64,000 bases of DNA, taken from the NCBI RefSeq assembly GCF_963678425.1, contig NZ_OY782854.1, positions 496,001 to 560,000 of the forward strand. The letters are read 5' to 3'. The DNA comes from an uncultured Bacteroides sp. (GTDB lineage Bacteria > Bacteroidota > Bacteroidia > Bacteroidales > Bacteroidaceae). Both the position numbers and the translations under genes were made by a program. The notes under the pieces were generated by a model. The model saw only the letters and a program-made list of their open reading frames with translations, did no database searches and was not told the DNA's origin. Positions 18,040 through 27,786 of the stretch are shown here, in pieces; position 1 is the first letter of the stretch; each line of letters starts with the position of its first letter.

Positions 18040-19914
18040 ATGAAAGTGACAATAACAACTTTTTTTAGTCTTTGCATACTATTTTTAAATTCGTGCAAAA
18101 GCTTACCTGAGATTCAGGTAGATGTTCTTGTCATTGGAGGAAGCGCAAGTGGTGTAACTGCTGGAATTCAATCTGCACGAATGGGTGTAAACACCTTGAT
18201 AGTAGAGGAAACTCCTTGGCTGGGAGGCATGCTAACTTCTGCCGGTGTTAGTGCGGTAGATGGAAATTATAAATTGCCCGCAGGACTTTGGGGAGAATTC
18301 AAACAAGCTCTTACTGATTATTATGGTGGATTGGATGCACTAAAGACTGGTTGGGTGAGCAATGTGTTGTTTGAACCTTCCGTGGGAAATAGAATTCTGA
18401 ATGGAATGACTAACAGGGAACACAACCTTAGAGTTTGGAAAGAAACCATGGTTGAGAATGTAAAAAAGGACGGAAAGAACTGGATAATTACTGTTAAAAC
18501 AGGAAATGTAGTAAAGCAGATTAAAGCGAAAGTTCTGATTGATGCTACTGAGCTGGGGGATATTTCTAAGTTGTGCGGAGTAAAATATGATATAGGCATG
18601 GAAAGCCGCACGGATACTAAAGAATCAATTGCTCCCGAGCAGAAAAACAATATTGTACAAGATATCACTTATGTTGCCATCCTGAAAGATTATGGAAAGG
18701 ATGTTACAATTCCCCGCCCAGAAGGATATGATTCTACACAATTTGCGTGTTCTTGTGCCAACCCGATTTGCGTTAAACCAAAAGGACCTGACTCTTCCTT
18801 GTCTAAGGAAATGATGCTTACTTATGGAAAGCTCCCCAATAATAAGTACATGATTAACTGGCCTACAGAGGGAAATGATTATTATATTAACCTTGTAGAA
18901 ATGACTCCCGCTGAACGTGTAGAGGCTTTAAAATTGGCAAAATGCAACACCATGTGTTTCCTTTATTTCATGCAAAAGGAGTTAGGTTTAAAAACTTTGG
19001 GGCTGGCGGATGATGAATATCCTACTGCTGATAAACTTCCTTTTATATCTTATCATAGGGAATCGAGACGGATTCATGGCGAAGTCCGTTTTATATTGAA
19101 TGATATCGCCAACCCTTATAGTCAGCTGGATAAATTATACAGAACTTGCATTGCTGTGGGAGATTATCCTGTGGACCATCATCATGCCCGCTATTATAGA
19201 TATAATGAACTACCTAACCTCTCTTTTTATCCGATTCCTTCCTTTGGATTACCTTTAGGTACCTTAATTCCAAAAGAGGTTGATGGTCTAGTGGTGGCAG
19301 AAAAATCTATTTCTGTCTCTAATCTTGTAAATGGCACTACACGTTTGCAGCCTGTTGCGTTACAGATAGGCCAGGCTGCCGGAGCTTTGGCTGCTCTCTC
19401 TGTAAAGGAACATAAAAATATTAGAGAAGTTTCTGTTCGCAATGTTCAGAACGTAATTCTGGATGCCGGAGGATACTTGCTTCCTTTTCTGGATGTAGAA
19501 GTAAGCAGTCCGTTGTTCAAACCGTATCAGAGAATTGGGTCTACAGGAATTCTTAAGGGAGTGGGTAAACCCGTGGATTGGTCTAACCAAACCTGGTTGC
19601 GTGCAGATACCATATTACTCACTTCTGAATTAGATGGCTTAAAGGATGTTTATCCATTGGCTGTTTATAATACAAATAGAAAAACAATGACTTTGCAGGA
19701 GACGTTAGATATGATTCAAAGCATTGTTAAGACTGAGAAGATAACCTTAAATGGTGAGTTGATTGATTTGGCTAGAGAAGCTTATTTGGATTGTGGACTA
19801 AAAACTTTTGATCTGAATACAGAAATAAAACGTGGAGAAATGGCTGTGCTGATTGACCGGTTGCTAGATCCTTTTAACAAAAAAGATGTTGACCTAAGGG
19901 GAAATTACAACTAA
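18040..19914 (+). CDS. FAD-dependent oxidoreductase lipoprotein (FAD_oxidored family)
   Basis: 624-residue predicted lipoprotein (signal with lipobox FLNSC near residue 19). The dinucleotide-binding fold starts at DVLVIGGSASGVTAGIQSARMG, followed by the acidic end of strand 2 in LIVEE and the LGGMLTSAGVSAVDGN block typical of the FAD_oxidored (PF12831) group. RLQPVALQIGQAAGALAAL near residue 440 is the usual second FAD-contacting segment. Such genes are common in PULs, but their substrates are mostly unknown; oxidation of a sugar hydroxyl is one idea. It is the first gene of the second PUL. The frame continues for 23 sense codons beyond the stop with protein-like sequence, so the C-terminus may be shortened. 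Confidence 0.85.
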   Translation: MKVTITTFFSLCILFLNSCKSLPEIQVDVLVIGGSASGVTAGIQSARMGVNTLIVEETPWLGGMLTSAGVSAVDGNYKLPAGLWGEFKQALTDYYGGLDALKTGWVSNVLFEPSVGNRILNGMTNREHNLRVWKETMVENVKKDGKNWIITVKTGNVVKQIKAKVLIDATELGDISKLCGVKYDIGMESRTDTKESIAPEQKNNIVQDITYVAILKDYGKDVTIPRPEGYDSTQFACSCANPICVKPKGPDSSLSKEMMLTYGKLPNNKYMINWPTEGNDYYINLVEMTPAERVEALKLAKCNTMCFLYFMQKELGLKTLGLADDEYPTADKLPFISYHRESRRIHGEVRFILNDIANPYSQLDKLYRTCIAVGDYPVDHHHARYYRYNELPNLSFYPIPSFGLPLGTLIPKEVDGLVVAEKSISVSNLVNGTTRLQPVALQIGQAAGALAALSVKEHKNIREVSVRNVQNVILDAGGYLLPFLDVEVSSPLFKPYQRIGSTGILKGVGKPVDWSNQTWLRADTILLTSELDGLKDVYPLAVYNTNRKTMTLQETLDMIQSIVKTEKITLNGELIDLAREAYLDCGLKTFDLNTEIKRGEMAVLIDRLLDPFNKKDVDLRGNYN

Positions 19915-19986
19915 TCTAATGTATATCAGTTTACACTAAAAATCCCTGCGGACTTTACCAATGTTGGCATGTACTGGAGCGATTAG
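19915..19986 (+). other. In-frame coding-like extension after the FAD oxidoreductase stop codon
   Basis: Directly after the TAA at 19912-19914 the same frame stays open to a TAG at 19984-19986. It reads SNVYQFTLKIPADFTNVGM then YWSD. The mix of residues is protein-like. It may be a C-terminal tail lost by a nonsense change, or the remnant of a deleted gene. Confidence 0.4.
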
Positions 19987-20045
19987 GATAAATAATGATT
20001 CTGATTGCGAACTTAATTATGAAAAACTGTTTTACTTTAAATAAC

Positions 20046-21161
20046 ATGATAAGTCAACGTAGAAATTTTTTAAAAGGAATACTGGCTGCATCCTCTTTGC
20101 TGGCAGGTCAAAAACTCTTTGCCTCTTGCAATATGGTTGACTCTGTTCAGTCGGCTTTTGAAACTACTGCCAATGATTCTTTTGTCACTGCAAACGTAAT
20201 GAAGGGAATGCCTATCCGGGCTACCTTCCTGGATGAAATTAGTTGGGATATTCCTCACCAGAACTGGGGAGTAAAGGAATGGGATAAAGACTTTCTTGCT
20301 ATGAAGAAAATGGGAATAAATACAGTGGTAATGATTCGTTCTGGTTTGGGCAGTTGGATTGCGGCTCCCTTTGAATCAATTCTTAGAGATGAAGATGTGT
20401 ATTACCCTCCCGTTGATCTTGTTGAAATGTTTCTGACTTTGGCTGATAAGCATGGTATGGCGTTCTATTTTGGAATGTATGATTCCGGAAAATATTGGAT
20501 AGAAGGTCAGTTTCAAAAAGAAATAGATCTGAACATGCATTTGATTGATGAAGTCTGGAAGAAGTATGGACATCATAACTCTTTTCAAGGTTGGTATCTT
20601 TCTCAGGAAATTAGTCGCCGTACAAAGAATATGTCTAAAATATATGCTCAGGTAGGTAAACATGCCAAAGAAGTTTCAGGAAACTTAACCACACTCGTTT
20701 CACCGTATATTCATGGAGTGAAGACAGATCAGGTTATGGCTGGCGATAAAGCCATAACAGTAAAAGAACATGAAGAAGAATGGGATGAAATTCTGAGCAA
20801 CGTGAAAGGTGCAGTAGACATTCTTGCATTTCAGGATGGTCAGGTTGATTATCATGAATTATACGATTATCTAGTAGTCAATAAGAAATTGGCTGATAAA
20901 TATAGCATGAAATGTTGGACAAACATCGAGTCTTTTGATAGGGATATGCCTATTCGTTTTCTTCCTATTAAGTGGGAGAAACTTTTGTTAAAACTAGAAG
21001 CTGTGCGGAAAGCTGGTATGGAAAATGCTATCACATTTGAGTTTTCTCATTTTATGAGCCCTAATTCTGCATACTTGCAAGCCGGCACTTGTACGAACGC
21101 TATCGAGAACATTTTCGGATATGAAACAGATTGTAGAGAATTACATTTTTATTTACCTTAA
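20046..21161 (+). CDS. DUF4434-family TIM-barrel protein with Tat-like signal
   Basis: Predicted 371-residue exported protein. Start 20046 (MISQRRNFLKGILAASSLLAG) gives an RR-type signal; an upstream ATG at 19995 adds 17 residues that look like leader sequence. The barrel pattern matches the other DUF4434-like proteins here: PIRATFLDEISWDIPHQNWG, INTVVMIRSGLGSW, MAFYFGMYDSGKYW, SFQGWYLSQEISRR, TTLVSPYIHG, VDILAFQDGQVDYHE, MKCWTNIESFDRDMP and NAITFEFSHFMSPNS at strand ends. Function is uncertain; a glycosidase-like role is inferred from the fold. It lies 12 bp before susC and so is probably in the same transcript. Confidence 0.8.
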   Translation: MISQRRNFLKGILAASSLLAGQKLFASCNMVDSVQSAFETTANDSFVTANVMKGMPIRATFLDEISWDIPHQNWGVKEWDKDFLAMKKMGINTVVMIRSGLGSWIAAPFESILRDEDVYYPPVDLVEMFLTLADKHGMAFYFGMYDSGKYWIEGQFQKEIDLNMHLIDEVWKKYGHHNSFQGWYLSQEISRRTKNMSKIYAQVGKHAKEVSGNLTTLVSPYIHGVKTDQVMAGDKAITVKEHEEEWDEILSNVKGAVDILAFQDGQVDYHELYDYLVVNKKLADKYSMKCWTNIESFDRDMPIRFLPIKWEKLLLKLEAVRKAGMENAITFEFSHFMSPNSAYLQAGTCTNAIENIFGYETDCRELHFYLP

Positions 21162-21173
21162 CAAATAATTGAT

Positions 21174-24100
21174 ATGAAAAGAAAAGTAAAATGGGGAGGG
21201 AGGCTACTAGCTTCTTTCATATGCTCGTTATTCTTGATGAGCATGCATGCTCAGGTGAGTGTTTCCGGTACTGTCTTGGACTCTCAGAATGAACCTCTCG
21301 TTGGAGCCTCAGTAACAGTTAAAGGCACATCAAATGGAACTGTCACAGATATAGATGGTAAATTTATGTTAAAAGTTCCCAATACAAATGTAACGTTGAT
21401 TTTTACCTTCATTGGTTATGATAAACAAGAAATTGCTTTAAAAGGAAAAACATCGTTAAAAGCAATTCTAAAAGAGAATGCTACAGCGATAGATGAAGTA
21501 GTTGTAGTGGGTTACGGTACTCAGAAGAAGTCTTCGTTGACCGGCTCTGTATCACAAATTAGAGGAGATGAATTGCTTAAAGCTCCATCAACTAATATAT
21601 CTAGTTTACTGGGTGGTCGTTTACCCGGTATTCAGTCTGTGCAAACTTCTGGTCAGCCCGGGGAAGATCAGGCTAGTTTGACGATCCGTGGTTCAATTTA
21701 TGGTGCGACTTATATTGTTGATGGAATGCCACGTTCAATTAATGATATAGATCCTAATGATATAGAAACAGTTTCTGTATTGAAAGATGGTGCTTCTGCT
21801 GCTGTTTACGGCTTAAAAAGTGCCGGAGGTGTAGTTATTATCACTACAAAGAAAGGGCGCGAAGGTAAATCACAAATAACTTATAGTGGTTCTTACGGTA
21901 TTTCTCAGAATGCTAATTTTCCTGAATTCCTTGATGGTCCTAGTTTTGCGTACTATTATAATAAGGGATTAGAAATGGATGGAAATCAGCCCATCTTTTC
22001 ACAAGCAGATATTACAAAAATGACAAATGGTGATGATACTGATGGTTGGGGAAATACGAATTGGATAAAGAAGGTTTTTGGAACAGGACACAACCAGCAG
22101 CACAGCATCACCGCTCAGGGTGGAACAGATAGAATAAAGTACTTCACTTCTCTGGGTTATATGGGGCAACAAGGTAATATTAATAATTATCTTTATGATC
22201 GTTATAATTTGCGTACAAATATTGATGCTGATATTGCAAATAACTGGAAGTTGACAGTTGGTGTTGCAGGTCAGGTAGGTCGTAAAAATAATCCGGCTTT
22301 TTCAGCAGGTGGCTCAGGTGAGGATACAGGCGAAAATGCTGGATATTGGATGTCAATAGCTCAACAAGCCATAGCTAGTCATCCTTACCTTCCGGAAGAG
22401 TATAATGGACTTCCTGTAGGAACGCCCAATAATAGTAATCAACCTAATAGCCCGTTGGCTGCTATTAATAATTCCGGTAAGTATAAAACAAATACCCTTG
22501 ATTTACAAAGTAATGTTACGTTACAATATAATGTGCCTTGGGTGAAGGGCCTGAGTGCTAAGTTTACAGGAGCTTATGATTTTGAGACATCACGCAATAA
22601 GAATCTCAGTACTCCATATTATGTAATGATTGCAAAAAAACCGGATACTACAAATCCTAATATTTCTTATCAAAAGGTAATTGATCCGCGTGGTACCACT
22701 TATATGACTTTAGGAGAGGGAGATGCTGAATTTACTCAATTAGTTGGCCAGGGAAGTTTAAACTATATTACTACTATTGCAAAAAAACACCATATTGATG
22801 CAATGTTGTTGCTTGAACTTCGAGATAAGAAAACTAATAATTTTTCAGCTTATGGAAAAAACCTTAGTTTCGCCGAATTACCAGAGCTGAGTTTTGCTCA
22901 GCCAGATAATAGTCCAATTGCAGGATCAAGTGATCATACAAGAAGTGTTGGTTATGTTTTCCGTGCTAAATATGATTATAATGATACATACTTAGCCGAA
23001 TTTACTGGTCGTTATGATGGCTCATATAAATTCTCGGGCAATGTAAGCAATAAACGTTGGGGTTTCTTCCCTTCTTTTTCTGCTGGTTGGAGAATGTCAA
23101 ACGAGGATTTTATGAAGGACTTCGAAAATATTGATAATTTGAAATTACGCGCATCTGTTGGTTTGTTAGGAAATGATGAAGTTCCTGCCTATTCATACTT
23201 AAGCACTTATAGCAATTCCAGCGCAGTAGTTTTGGGTAATACCCGTCAAAGTTCATTAGCTACAGGTGTCATAGCAAATCCAAATCTAACCTGGGAATGT
23301 ACTTTATCTTATAATGCAGGATTTGATCTAAACATGTGGAAAGGCATGCTGGGTTTGGAATTCGATTTATTCTATAACTACACATATGACATATTAACAC
23401 ATATGAATACTGGTTATCCACCTTCAATGGGAGGATACTATCCTAGCTATGAGAATTATAGTAAGATTGATGGTAAGGGTATTGAGATATTATTGAGCCA
23501 TAAGAATCATATTGGTACAGGAAAACGAGCATTTAATTATGGTACAAGCTTAAATATTACTTATGCAAAGAGTCGTTGGTTGCGTTATCCAGATAGCCCT
23601 AATGTACCTAATTATCAAAAGGTTACTGGGCAGGCTTATGGTGCTAAGATGGGATGGACTGCATCCGGACTTTTTCAAAGCGAAGAAGAAATAGATAATT
23701 CTCCTAGAATTTTTGGTGGTGACAGAGCTCGCCCGGGAGATATCAAATATGTAGATCTCAATGGCGATGGTAACATAGGATATGAAGATCAAGGATATGT
23801 TGGTCGTTCGAATCGTCCTGAATTAGTTGGTGGCTTGAACCTTTTTGGTGACTGGCATGGATTAGACTTCAATGCACAATTAACGGGTGGTGCTATCTGT
23901 GATGTTTCTTTGACAGGTACTTATTATAATGGATATGACGATAATACAATCTTTACACAAACATTCAAAGAGGGTGGAAATTCACCACGTTATTTAGTTG
24001 AGAATGCTTGGAGACCAGACAATACTGGCGGTACTTATCCACGTTTAACTGTGAATGATCCACATAATAACAATGGATTAGGTTCTACATTTTGGTTCCG

Positions 24101-24326
24101 TGATGGTAAATACATTCGTCTAAAATCTGTTCAGATAGGTTATTCTCTTCCTCAGTCATTAATGAATAGAATTGGAGTAAATAAGTTGAGAGTATTTGTA
24201 CAAGGATCTAATTTATTCACTTTATCGGGTCTCCCTCAGGGCATTGATCCTGAATCTCCGGGCGTAAATAATGGATATTATCCTCAGCAGAGGACATTTA
24301 TGACAGGTATAACTCTTACATTCTAA
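21174..24326 (+). CDS. SusC/RagA-family TonB-dependent outer-membrane transporter
   Basis: Complete 1050-residue SusC protein. After the signal peptide there is a carboxypeptidase-regulatory-like domain (VSGTVLDSQNEPLVGASVTV to about residue 100), the TonB box region DEVVVVGYGTQKKSSLTGSV, and a plug domain with PGIQSVQTSGQPGEDQASL, TIRGS, YIVDGMP and VLKDGASAAVYGLKSAGGV, all family signatures. The 22-strand barrel follows and ends in MTGITLTF with terminal Phe. It imports oligosaccharides together with the SusD encoded 11 bp downstream. No N-terminal secretin/TonB-like sigma-regulator domain is present, so this is the standard, not the anti-sigma-controlled, form. Confidence 0.96.
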   Translation: MKRKVKWGGRLLASFICSLFLMSMHAQVSVSGTVLDSQNEPLVGASVTVKGTSNGTVTDIDGKFMLKVPNTNVTLIFTFIGYDKQEIALKGKTSLKAILKENATAIDEVVVVGYGTQKKSSLTGSVSQIRGDELLKAPSTNISSLLGGRLPGIQSVQTSGQPGEDQASLTIRGSIYGATYIVDGMPRSINDIDPNDIETVSVLKDGASAAVYGLKSAGGVVIITTKKGREGKSQITYSGSYGISQNANFPEFLDGPSFAYYYNKGLEMDGNQPIFSQADITKMTNGDDTDGWGNTNWIKKVFGTGHNQQHSITAQGGTDRIKYFTSLGYMGQQGNINNYLYDRYNLRTNIDADIANNWKLTVGVAGQVGRKNNPAFSAGGSGEDTGENAGYWMSIAQQAIASHPYLPEEYNGLPVGTPNNSNQPNSPLAAINNSGKYKTNTLDLQSNVTLQYNVPWVKGLSAKFTGAYDFETSRNKNLSTPYYVMIAKKPDTTNPNISYQKVIDPRGTTYMTLGEGDAEFTQLVGQGSLNYITTIAKKHHIDAMLLLELRDKKTNNFSAYGKNLSFAELPELSFAQPDNSPIAGSSDHTRSVGYVFRAKYDYNDTYLAEFTGRYDGSYKFSGNVSNKRWGFFPSFSAGWRMSNEDFMKDFENIDNLKLRASVGLLGNDEVPAYSYLSTYSNSSAVVLGNTRQSSLATGVIANPNLTWECTLSYNAGFDLNMWKGMLGLEFDLFYNYTYDILTHMNTGYPPSMGGYYPSYENYSKIDGKGIEILLSHKNHIGTGKRAFNYGTSLNITYAKSRWLRYPDSPNVPNYQKVTGQAYGAKMGWTASGLFQSEEEIDNSPRIFGGDRARPGDIKYVDLNGDGNIGYEDQGYVGRSNRPELVGGLNLFGDWHGLDFNAQLTGGAICDVSLTGTYYNGYDDNTIFTQTFKEGGNSPRYLVENAWRPDNTGGTYPRLTVNDPHNNNGLGSTFWFRDGKYIRLKSVQIGYSLPQSLMNRIGVNKLRVFVQGSNLFTLSGLPQGIDPESPGVNNGYYPQQRTFMTGITLTF

Positions 24327-24337
24327 TATATTAAAAT

Positions 24338-25999
24338 ATGAAACATTTAAATATAAAAGTATTAAGTGCAGTAATTTTAGGTTGCTCACTCTCTTTTGCC
24401 GGATGTACTGATTCTCTTGATATAACTCCTACAGATAGGGTATCTAACCAGTTAATATGGAGTAATTCAGATTATGCAAACTTGGCAGTAAATGATTTTT
24501 ATAAGAACATAGGAATCTACGGAAGTTTTGATTTAGGTCAATCGGTAGATGGTCTTACTGAAGGTTTTACAGAAACGTTAAAGTACGGTTCTATGACTAA
24601 TTTTACACACATGAATAGATGTAATCTATTTATGTATGCAACTACAATGACTGCAAGTTGGGCTTCATATGATTTAGGTGACTGGAGTAATTTGTATGTA
24701 CGTATCCGTCTTGTAAATGAGGCAATTAGTAATATGAAGAAATATAGCTCTTTTGATAGTCAGACAACGGCCCATATTGAAGGACAACTACACTTTTTTC
24801 GTGGTTTTTTGTACTTTGAATTAGTGAAACGTTATAAAACTGTTATTCTTTATGATGAGAATCTGGATAAGATTCAAAATAACACTCCATTAAGTACAGA
24901 AACAGAAGGCTGGAGTATGATAGAAAATGACCTTAAGTTTGCTGGATTAAACCTTCCTAAAGAATGGGCTGATAGTGAATATGGTCGAGTAACAAAAGGG
25001 GCAGCGTATGCACTTCTATCACGTGCAATGCTTTATGCTGAAAAATGGGATGTTGCTAAAGTTGCTGCTGATAGTGTAATTAAACTAAATAAATATGAAC
25101 TGGCCGATAATTATGCTGATGCATTTAAAACGGGTGCCAATAGTGGAAACAAGGAGGCTATTCTTGAATATGACTATAATTTAAATAGCCCTTATCATAA
25201 TTTTGATGATGAATTTTCTCCAAAAGGTGATCCTGGTGTGTCACAAGGTGGGTTGGGCACTCCTACTCAGGAAATGGTTGAATCTTATGAACTTGCTGCC
25301 GGAGGTTTTCCTGATTGGTCTAAATGGCATTCAACTACTGGAACAACAGAGAATCCTCCTTACGCTCAACTTGAACCTCGATTCCAGGCATCTGTTCTGT
25401 ATAATGGAGCTTCATGGAAAGGACGTTCTATTGAACCGTTTATTGGCGGAACTGATGGGTGGTGTTCTTATAGCGATGACCCGGCTCCGGCAGGACGAAC
25501 CACCACAGGCTATTATTTAAGAAAACTAGTTGATGAATCACATGATTTATCTGTAAATTCAAAAAGTACACAACCTTGGATATCTATTCGTTATGCAGAA
25601 GTCTTACTTAATTATGCTGAAGCTTGCTATCACACTGGAGATGTGGAAAAGGCTAATGATGCAGTCAAACAAATAAGAACAAGAGTAGGCTTGCCATATA
25701 ATGCTAAAACAGGTGATGAATTGATGGCTGCTATTCGTCAGGAACGTAAAGTTGAACTTTCTTATGAAGGACTCCTTTTTTGGGATATGCGTCGTTGGAA
25801 ATTGGCACATTCGGCTTATGAAAAATCTCGCGTACATGGATTGAAGATTGAGAAAAATGCCAATGGAACATTTACTTACACTTATGTAGATTGTGATAAG
25901 CAAGACCGCCATTTTCCAGAGAAACTTTACCGCATACCACTTCCACAAGGAGAATTGGACAATAATCCTTCGGTTAAGCAATATGAGGAATGGAGATAA
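24338..25999 (+). CDS. SusD/RagB-family nutrient-binding outer-membrane lipoprotein
   Basis: 553-residue partner of the preceding SusC. The lipoprotein signal ends at SFAGC near residue 22, followed by TDSLDITPTDRVS. Family signatures: HFFRGFLYFELVKRYK in the TPR-like core, WISIRYAEVLLNYAEACYH, and the C-terminal RQERKVELSYEGLLFWDMRRWK then LYRIPLPQGELDNNPSVKQ. It caps SusC and binds glycan at the cell surface. The following lipoprotein gene starts 20 bp downstream at the preferred ATG. Confidence 0.95.
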   Translation: MKHLNIKVLSAVILGCSLSFAGCTDSLDITPTDRVSNQLIWSNSDYANLAVNDFYKNIGIYGSFDLGQSVDGLTEGFTETLKYGSMTNFTHMNRCNLFMYATTMTASWASYDLGDWSNLYVRIRLVNEAISNMKKYSSFDSQTTAHIEGQLHFFRGFLYFELVKRYKTVILYDENLDKIQNNTPLSTETEGWSMIENDLKFAGLNLPKEWADSEYGRVTKGAAYALLSRAMLYAEKWDVAKVAADSVIKLNKYELADNYADAFKTGANSGNKEAILEYDYNLNSPYHNFDDEFSPKGDPGVSQGGLGTPTQEMVESYELAAGGFPDWSKWHSTTGTTENPPYAQLEPRFQASVLYNGASWKGRSIEPFIGGTDGWCSYSDDPAPAGRTTTGYYLRKLVDESHDLSVNSKSTQPWISIRYAEVLLNYAEACYHTGDVEKANDAVKQIRTRVGLPYNAKTGDELMAAIRQERKVELSYEGLLFWDMRRWKLAHSAYEKSRVHGLKIEKNANGTFTYTYVDCDKQDRHFPEKLYRIPLPQGELDNNPSVKQYEEWR

Positions 26000-26019
26000 C
26001 CTTTAAAAAGCAAATCATT

Positions 26020-27720
26020 ATGAAAAAGAATATATTTATATTGCTTATCGGAGTTATAAGCACTATGTCTGGTTGCCAATCACCCGATGAATTATCCTCA
26101 ACTGCACAAGGGGAGGGATTGAACAGTATTACAGCCTATTTCGCTGAAGGTACATATAAAGATGATCAACAAGCTGCATTTAAAACAACTGTAACTGATT
26201 TATCTTCAGACATTGTGGTTCAGGTACCTTATTACTATCCCGAAGAAACAGACCTTACTACGACGATAACTAAGATGAGGCTTGTGGGTGAATTTGATAG
26301 TAATTGTTCTATAGAACCTAAATTGGGCGTGGTCGATTTAACAAAAAAAAACTACTATACTTTTACCAATGCACGTGGTGAGAAAAAGCAAATCAGTATA
26401 ACTGGTAAGATTGCATTGCTTACGGGCTGTGATATTACTTATTTTGCAATTCCAGATGACGAAGCTAATGGAATAACAGGAGTCACAGGTGTAATAGATC
26501 AGGATAGTCGGACTATTTCTTTAATAACTATTCAAGATCTCTCGTCTGTGAAAGTGAATCTAAAGATATCACCGCACTCAACTATCTCTCCAGACCCTCG
26601 TGTAACAGCCTTGAACCTGAATCAGGAGACTAAACTTACAGTTACAGCTCATGATGGAGTTACGAAGAAAGAGTATACTATTACTAAGGCTGCTCCAGAA
26701 AAAATTGGTTATGGATTCCGCAGTGGGAGTCAACAAAAACTCTTTGAATTTGACTTTACCAATAATGGTATTGATTGGTTATCAAGTAATAACCCTTCTT
26801 TAGCTGCTATAGGTAGTAATTTGATATTGTGTACCGGTAATGGGGTAATCCCAACTTACTTTAACCGCATAACAGGTGCTAAGATAGGACAAATTACTTT
26901 AGGATCTGCAAAAGCAGATGGTTGTATTACGAATGATCTTGGTGGTAATCTTTTGATTTGTGATTATGCAGCTACAGGAAATACCTTTAATATTTATCGT
27001 ACAAATGCTGTTAATAAGGCTCCTGTTTTGTTCTTGTCATATGACAACTCTACAGGTTCTGATTTGGGTGCCAAAGTATCAGTACAAGGCAATATTGATT
27101 CCAATGCAATTATTAGCGCAGAACTTGCAAATTGGGGTGGATCCAAGAGTTTTGTACGTTGGATTGTAAAGAATGGTAGCATAGGAAATCCTGAAGTCAT
27201 TACTATGTCTGGTACTACTGCATGGAGTTCTGGAGTCACTGTCGCTGATCTTGTTTATGCTACAACGAATGTAACCGATGGCTATTTCACCTCTTTCTAC
27301 GATGCAGATGTATTGCATTATATGGATGGAAGTACAAATGCATCTGTAGCAAATTTACAACCTCAAAGTGATGGTAGTGGATGGGCATATAATAATAATT
27401 GTCTTGATGTTAAGCAATTTAATGGTGCCCGTTACCTGGCTTTGGGCTGTATCTCTCATTTTCCACAGTGGGCTATTAATACACAAATTTATTTGTATGA
27501 TGTAACGAGTACAAGCCAGTTCTCTGGTCCAGTAGATACTTCCGGTGCATTAGTGTTCTCACCAACAGTAACTTCATTCTTAACAGCTGGTGATGGTATT
27601 TCTGCAATGGGTGACGTTTTACTGGTTCCATCAGTTGATGGATACAATCTTACTTTATATTATATAGATAATAACTGTAAAGTACTTGGCGCATATCAAT
27701 TTGATTGTATAAAGAAATAA
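26020..27720 (+). CDS. DUF5018-type surface lipoprotein, likely glycan-binding
   Basis: 566-residue predicted lipoprotein. Start 26020 (MKKNIFILLIGVISTMSGCQ) is chosen because it begins a proper lipoprotein signal; an upstream ATG at 25990 overlaps susD. The N-terminal ~210 residues look like tandem beta-sandwich repeats of the DUF5018 kind, with KLTVTAHDGVTKKEYTITKAAPE at the end of the second. The rest has strands with repeated Gly/Asn turns and could be a propeller, for example LILCTGNGVIPTYFNRITGA and NCLDVKQFNGARYLALGCIS. Its position after susD is that of a surface glycan-binding protein. No catalytic motif is recognised. A strong hairpin follows the stop codon. Confidence 0.75.
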   Translation: MKKNIFILLIGVISTMSGCQSPDELSSTAQGEGLNSITAYFAEGTYKDDQQAAFKTTVTDLSSDIVVQVPYYYPEETDLTTTITKMRLVGEFDSNCSIEPKLGVVDLTKKNYYTFTNARGEKKQISITGKIALLTGCDITYFAIPDDEANGITGVTGVIDQDSRTISLITIQDLSSVKVNLKISPHSTISPDPRVTALNLNQETKLTVTAHDGVTKKEYTITKAAPEKIGYGFRSGSQQKLFEFDFTNNGIDWLSSNNPSLAAIGSNLILCTGNGVIPTYFNRITGAKIGQITLGSAKADGCITNDLGGNLLICDYAATGNTFNIYRTNAVNKAPVLFLSYDNSTGSDLGAKVSVQGNIDSNAIISAELANWGGSKSFVRWIVKNGSIGNPEVITMSGTTAWSSGVTVADLVYATTNVTDGYFTSFYDADVLHYMDGSTNASVANLQPQSDGSGWAYNNNCLDVKQFNGARYLALGCISHFPQWAINTQIYLYDVTSTSQFSGPVDTSGALVFSPTVTSFLTAGDGISAMGDVLLVPSVDGYNLTLYYIDNNCKVLGAYQFDCIKK

Positions 27721-27735
27721 TGTTGAACAGAAATT

Positions 27736-27765
27736 CCTGTATCCCTTTGAATGAAGGGATACAGG
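27736..27765 (+). terminator. Intra-operon hairpin terminator/attenuator
   Basis: CCTGTATCCCTT pairs perfectly with AAGGGATACAGG (12-bp stem, 6-nt loop) and is followed by TTCTCTTTATATTTT. It sits 15 bp after the DUF5018 gene and before the phosphodiester glycosidase gene. It probably terminates part of the transcripts, so that transport genes are expressed above enzyme genes, or acts as an mRNA-stabilising stem. It also argues for the later start of the next gene. Confidence 0.85.
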
Positions 27766-27786
27766 TTCTCTTTATATTTTCACAAT

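Noticed and set aside
25604..25981. 125-codon minus-strand frame opposite the second susD
   Set aside because: Antisense to conserved SusD C-terminal motifs; no promoter or domain.
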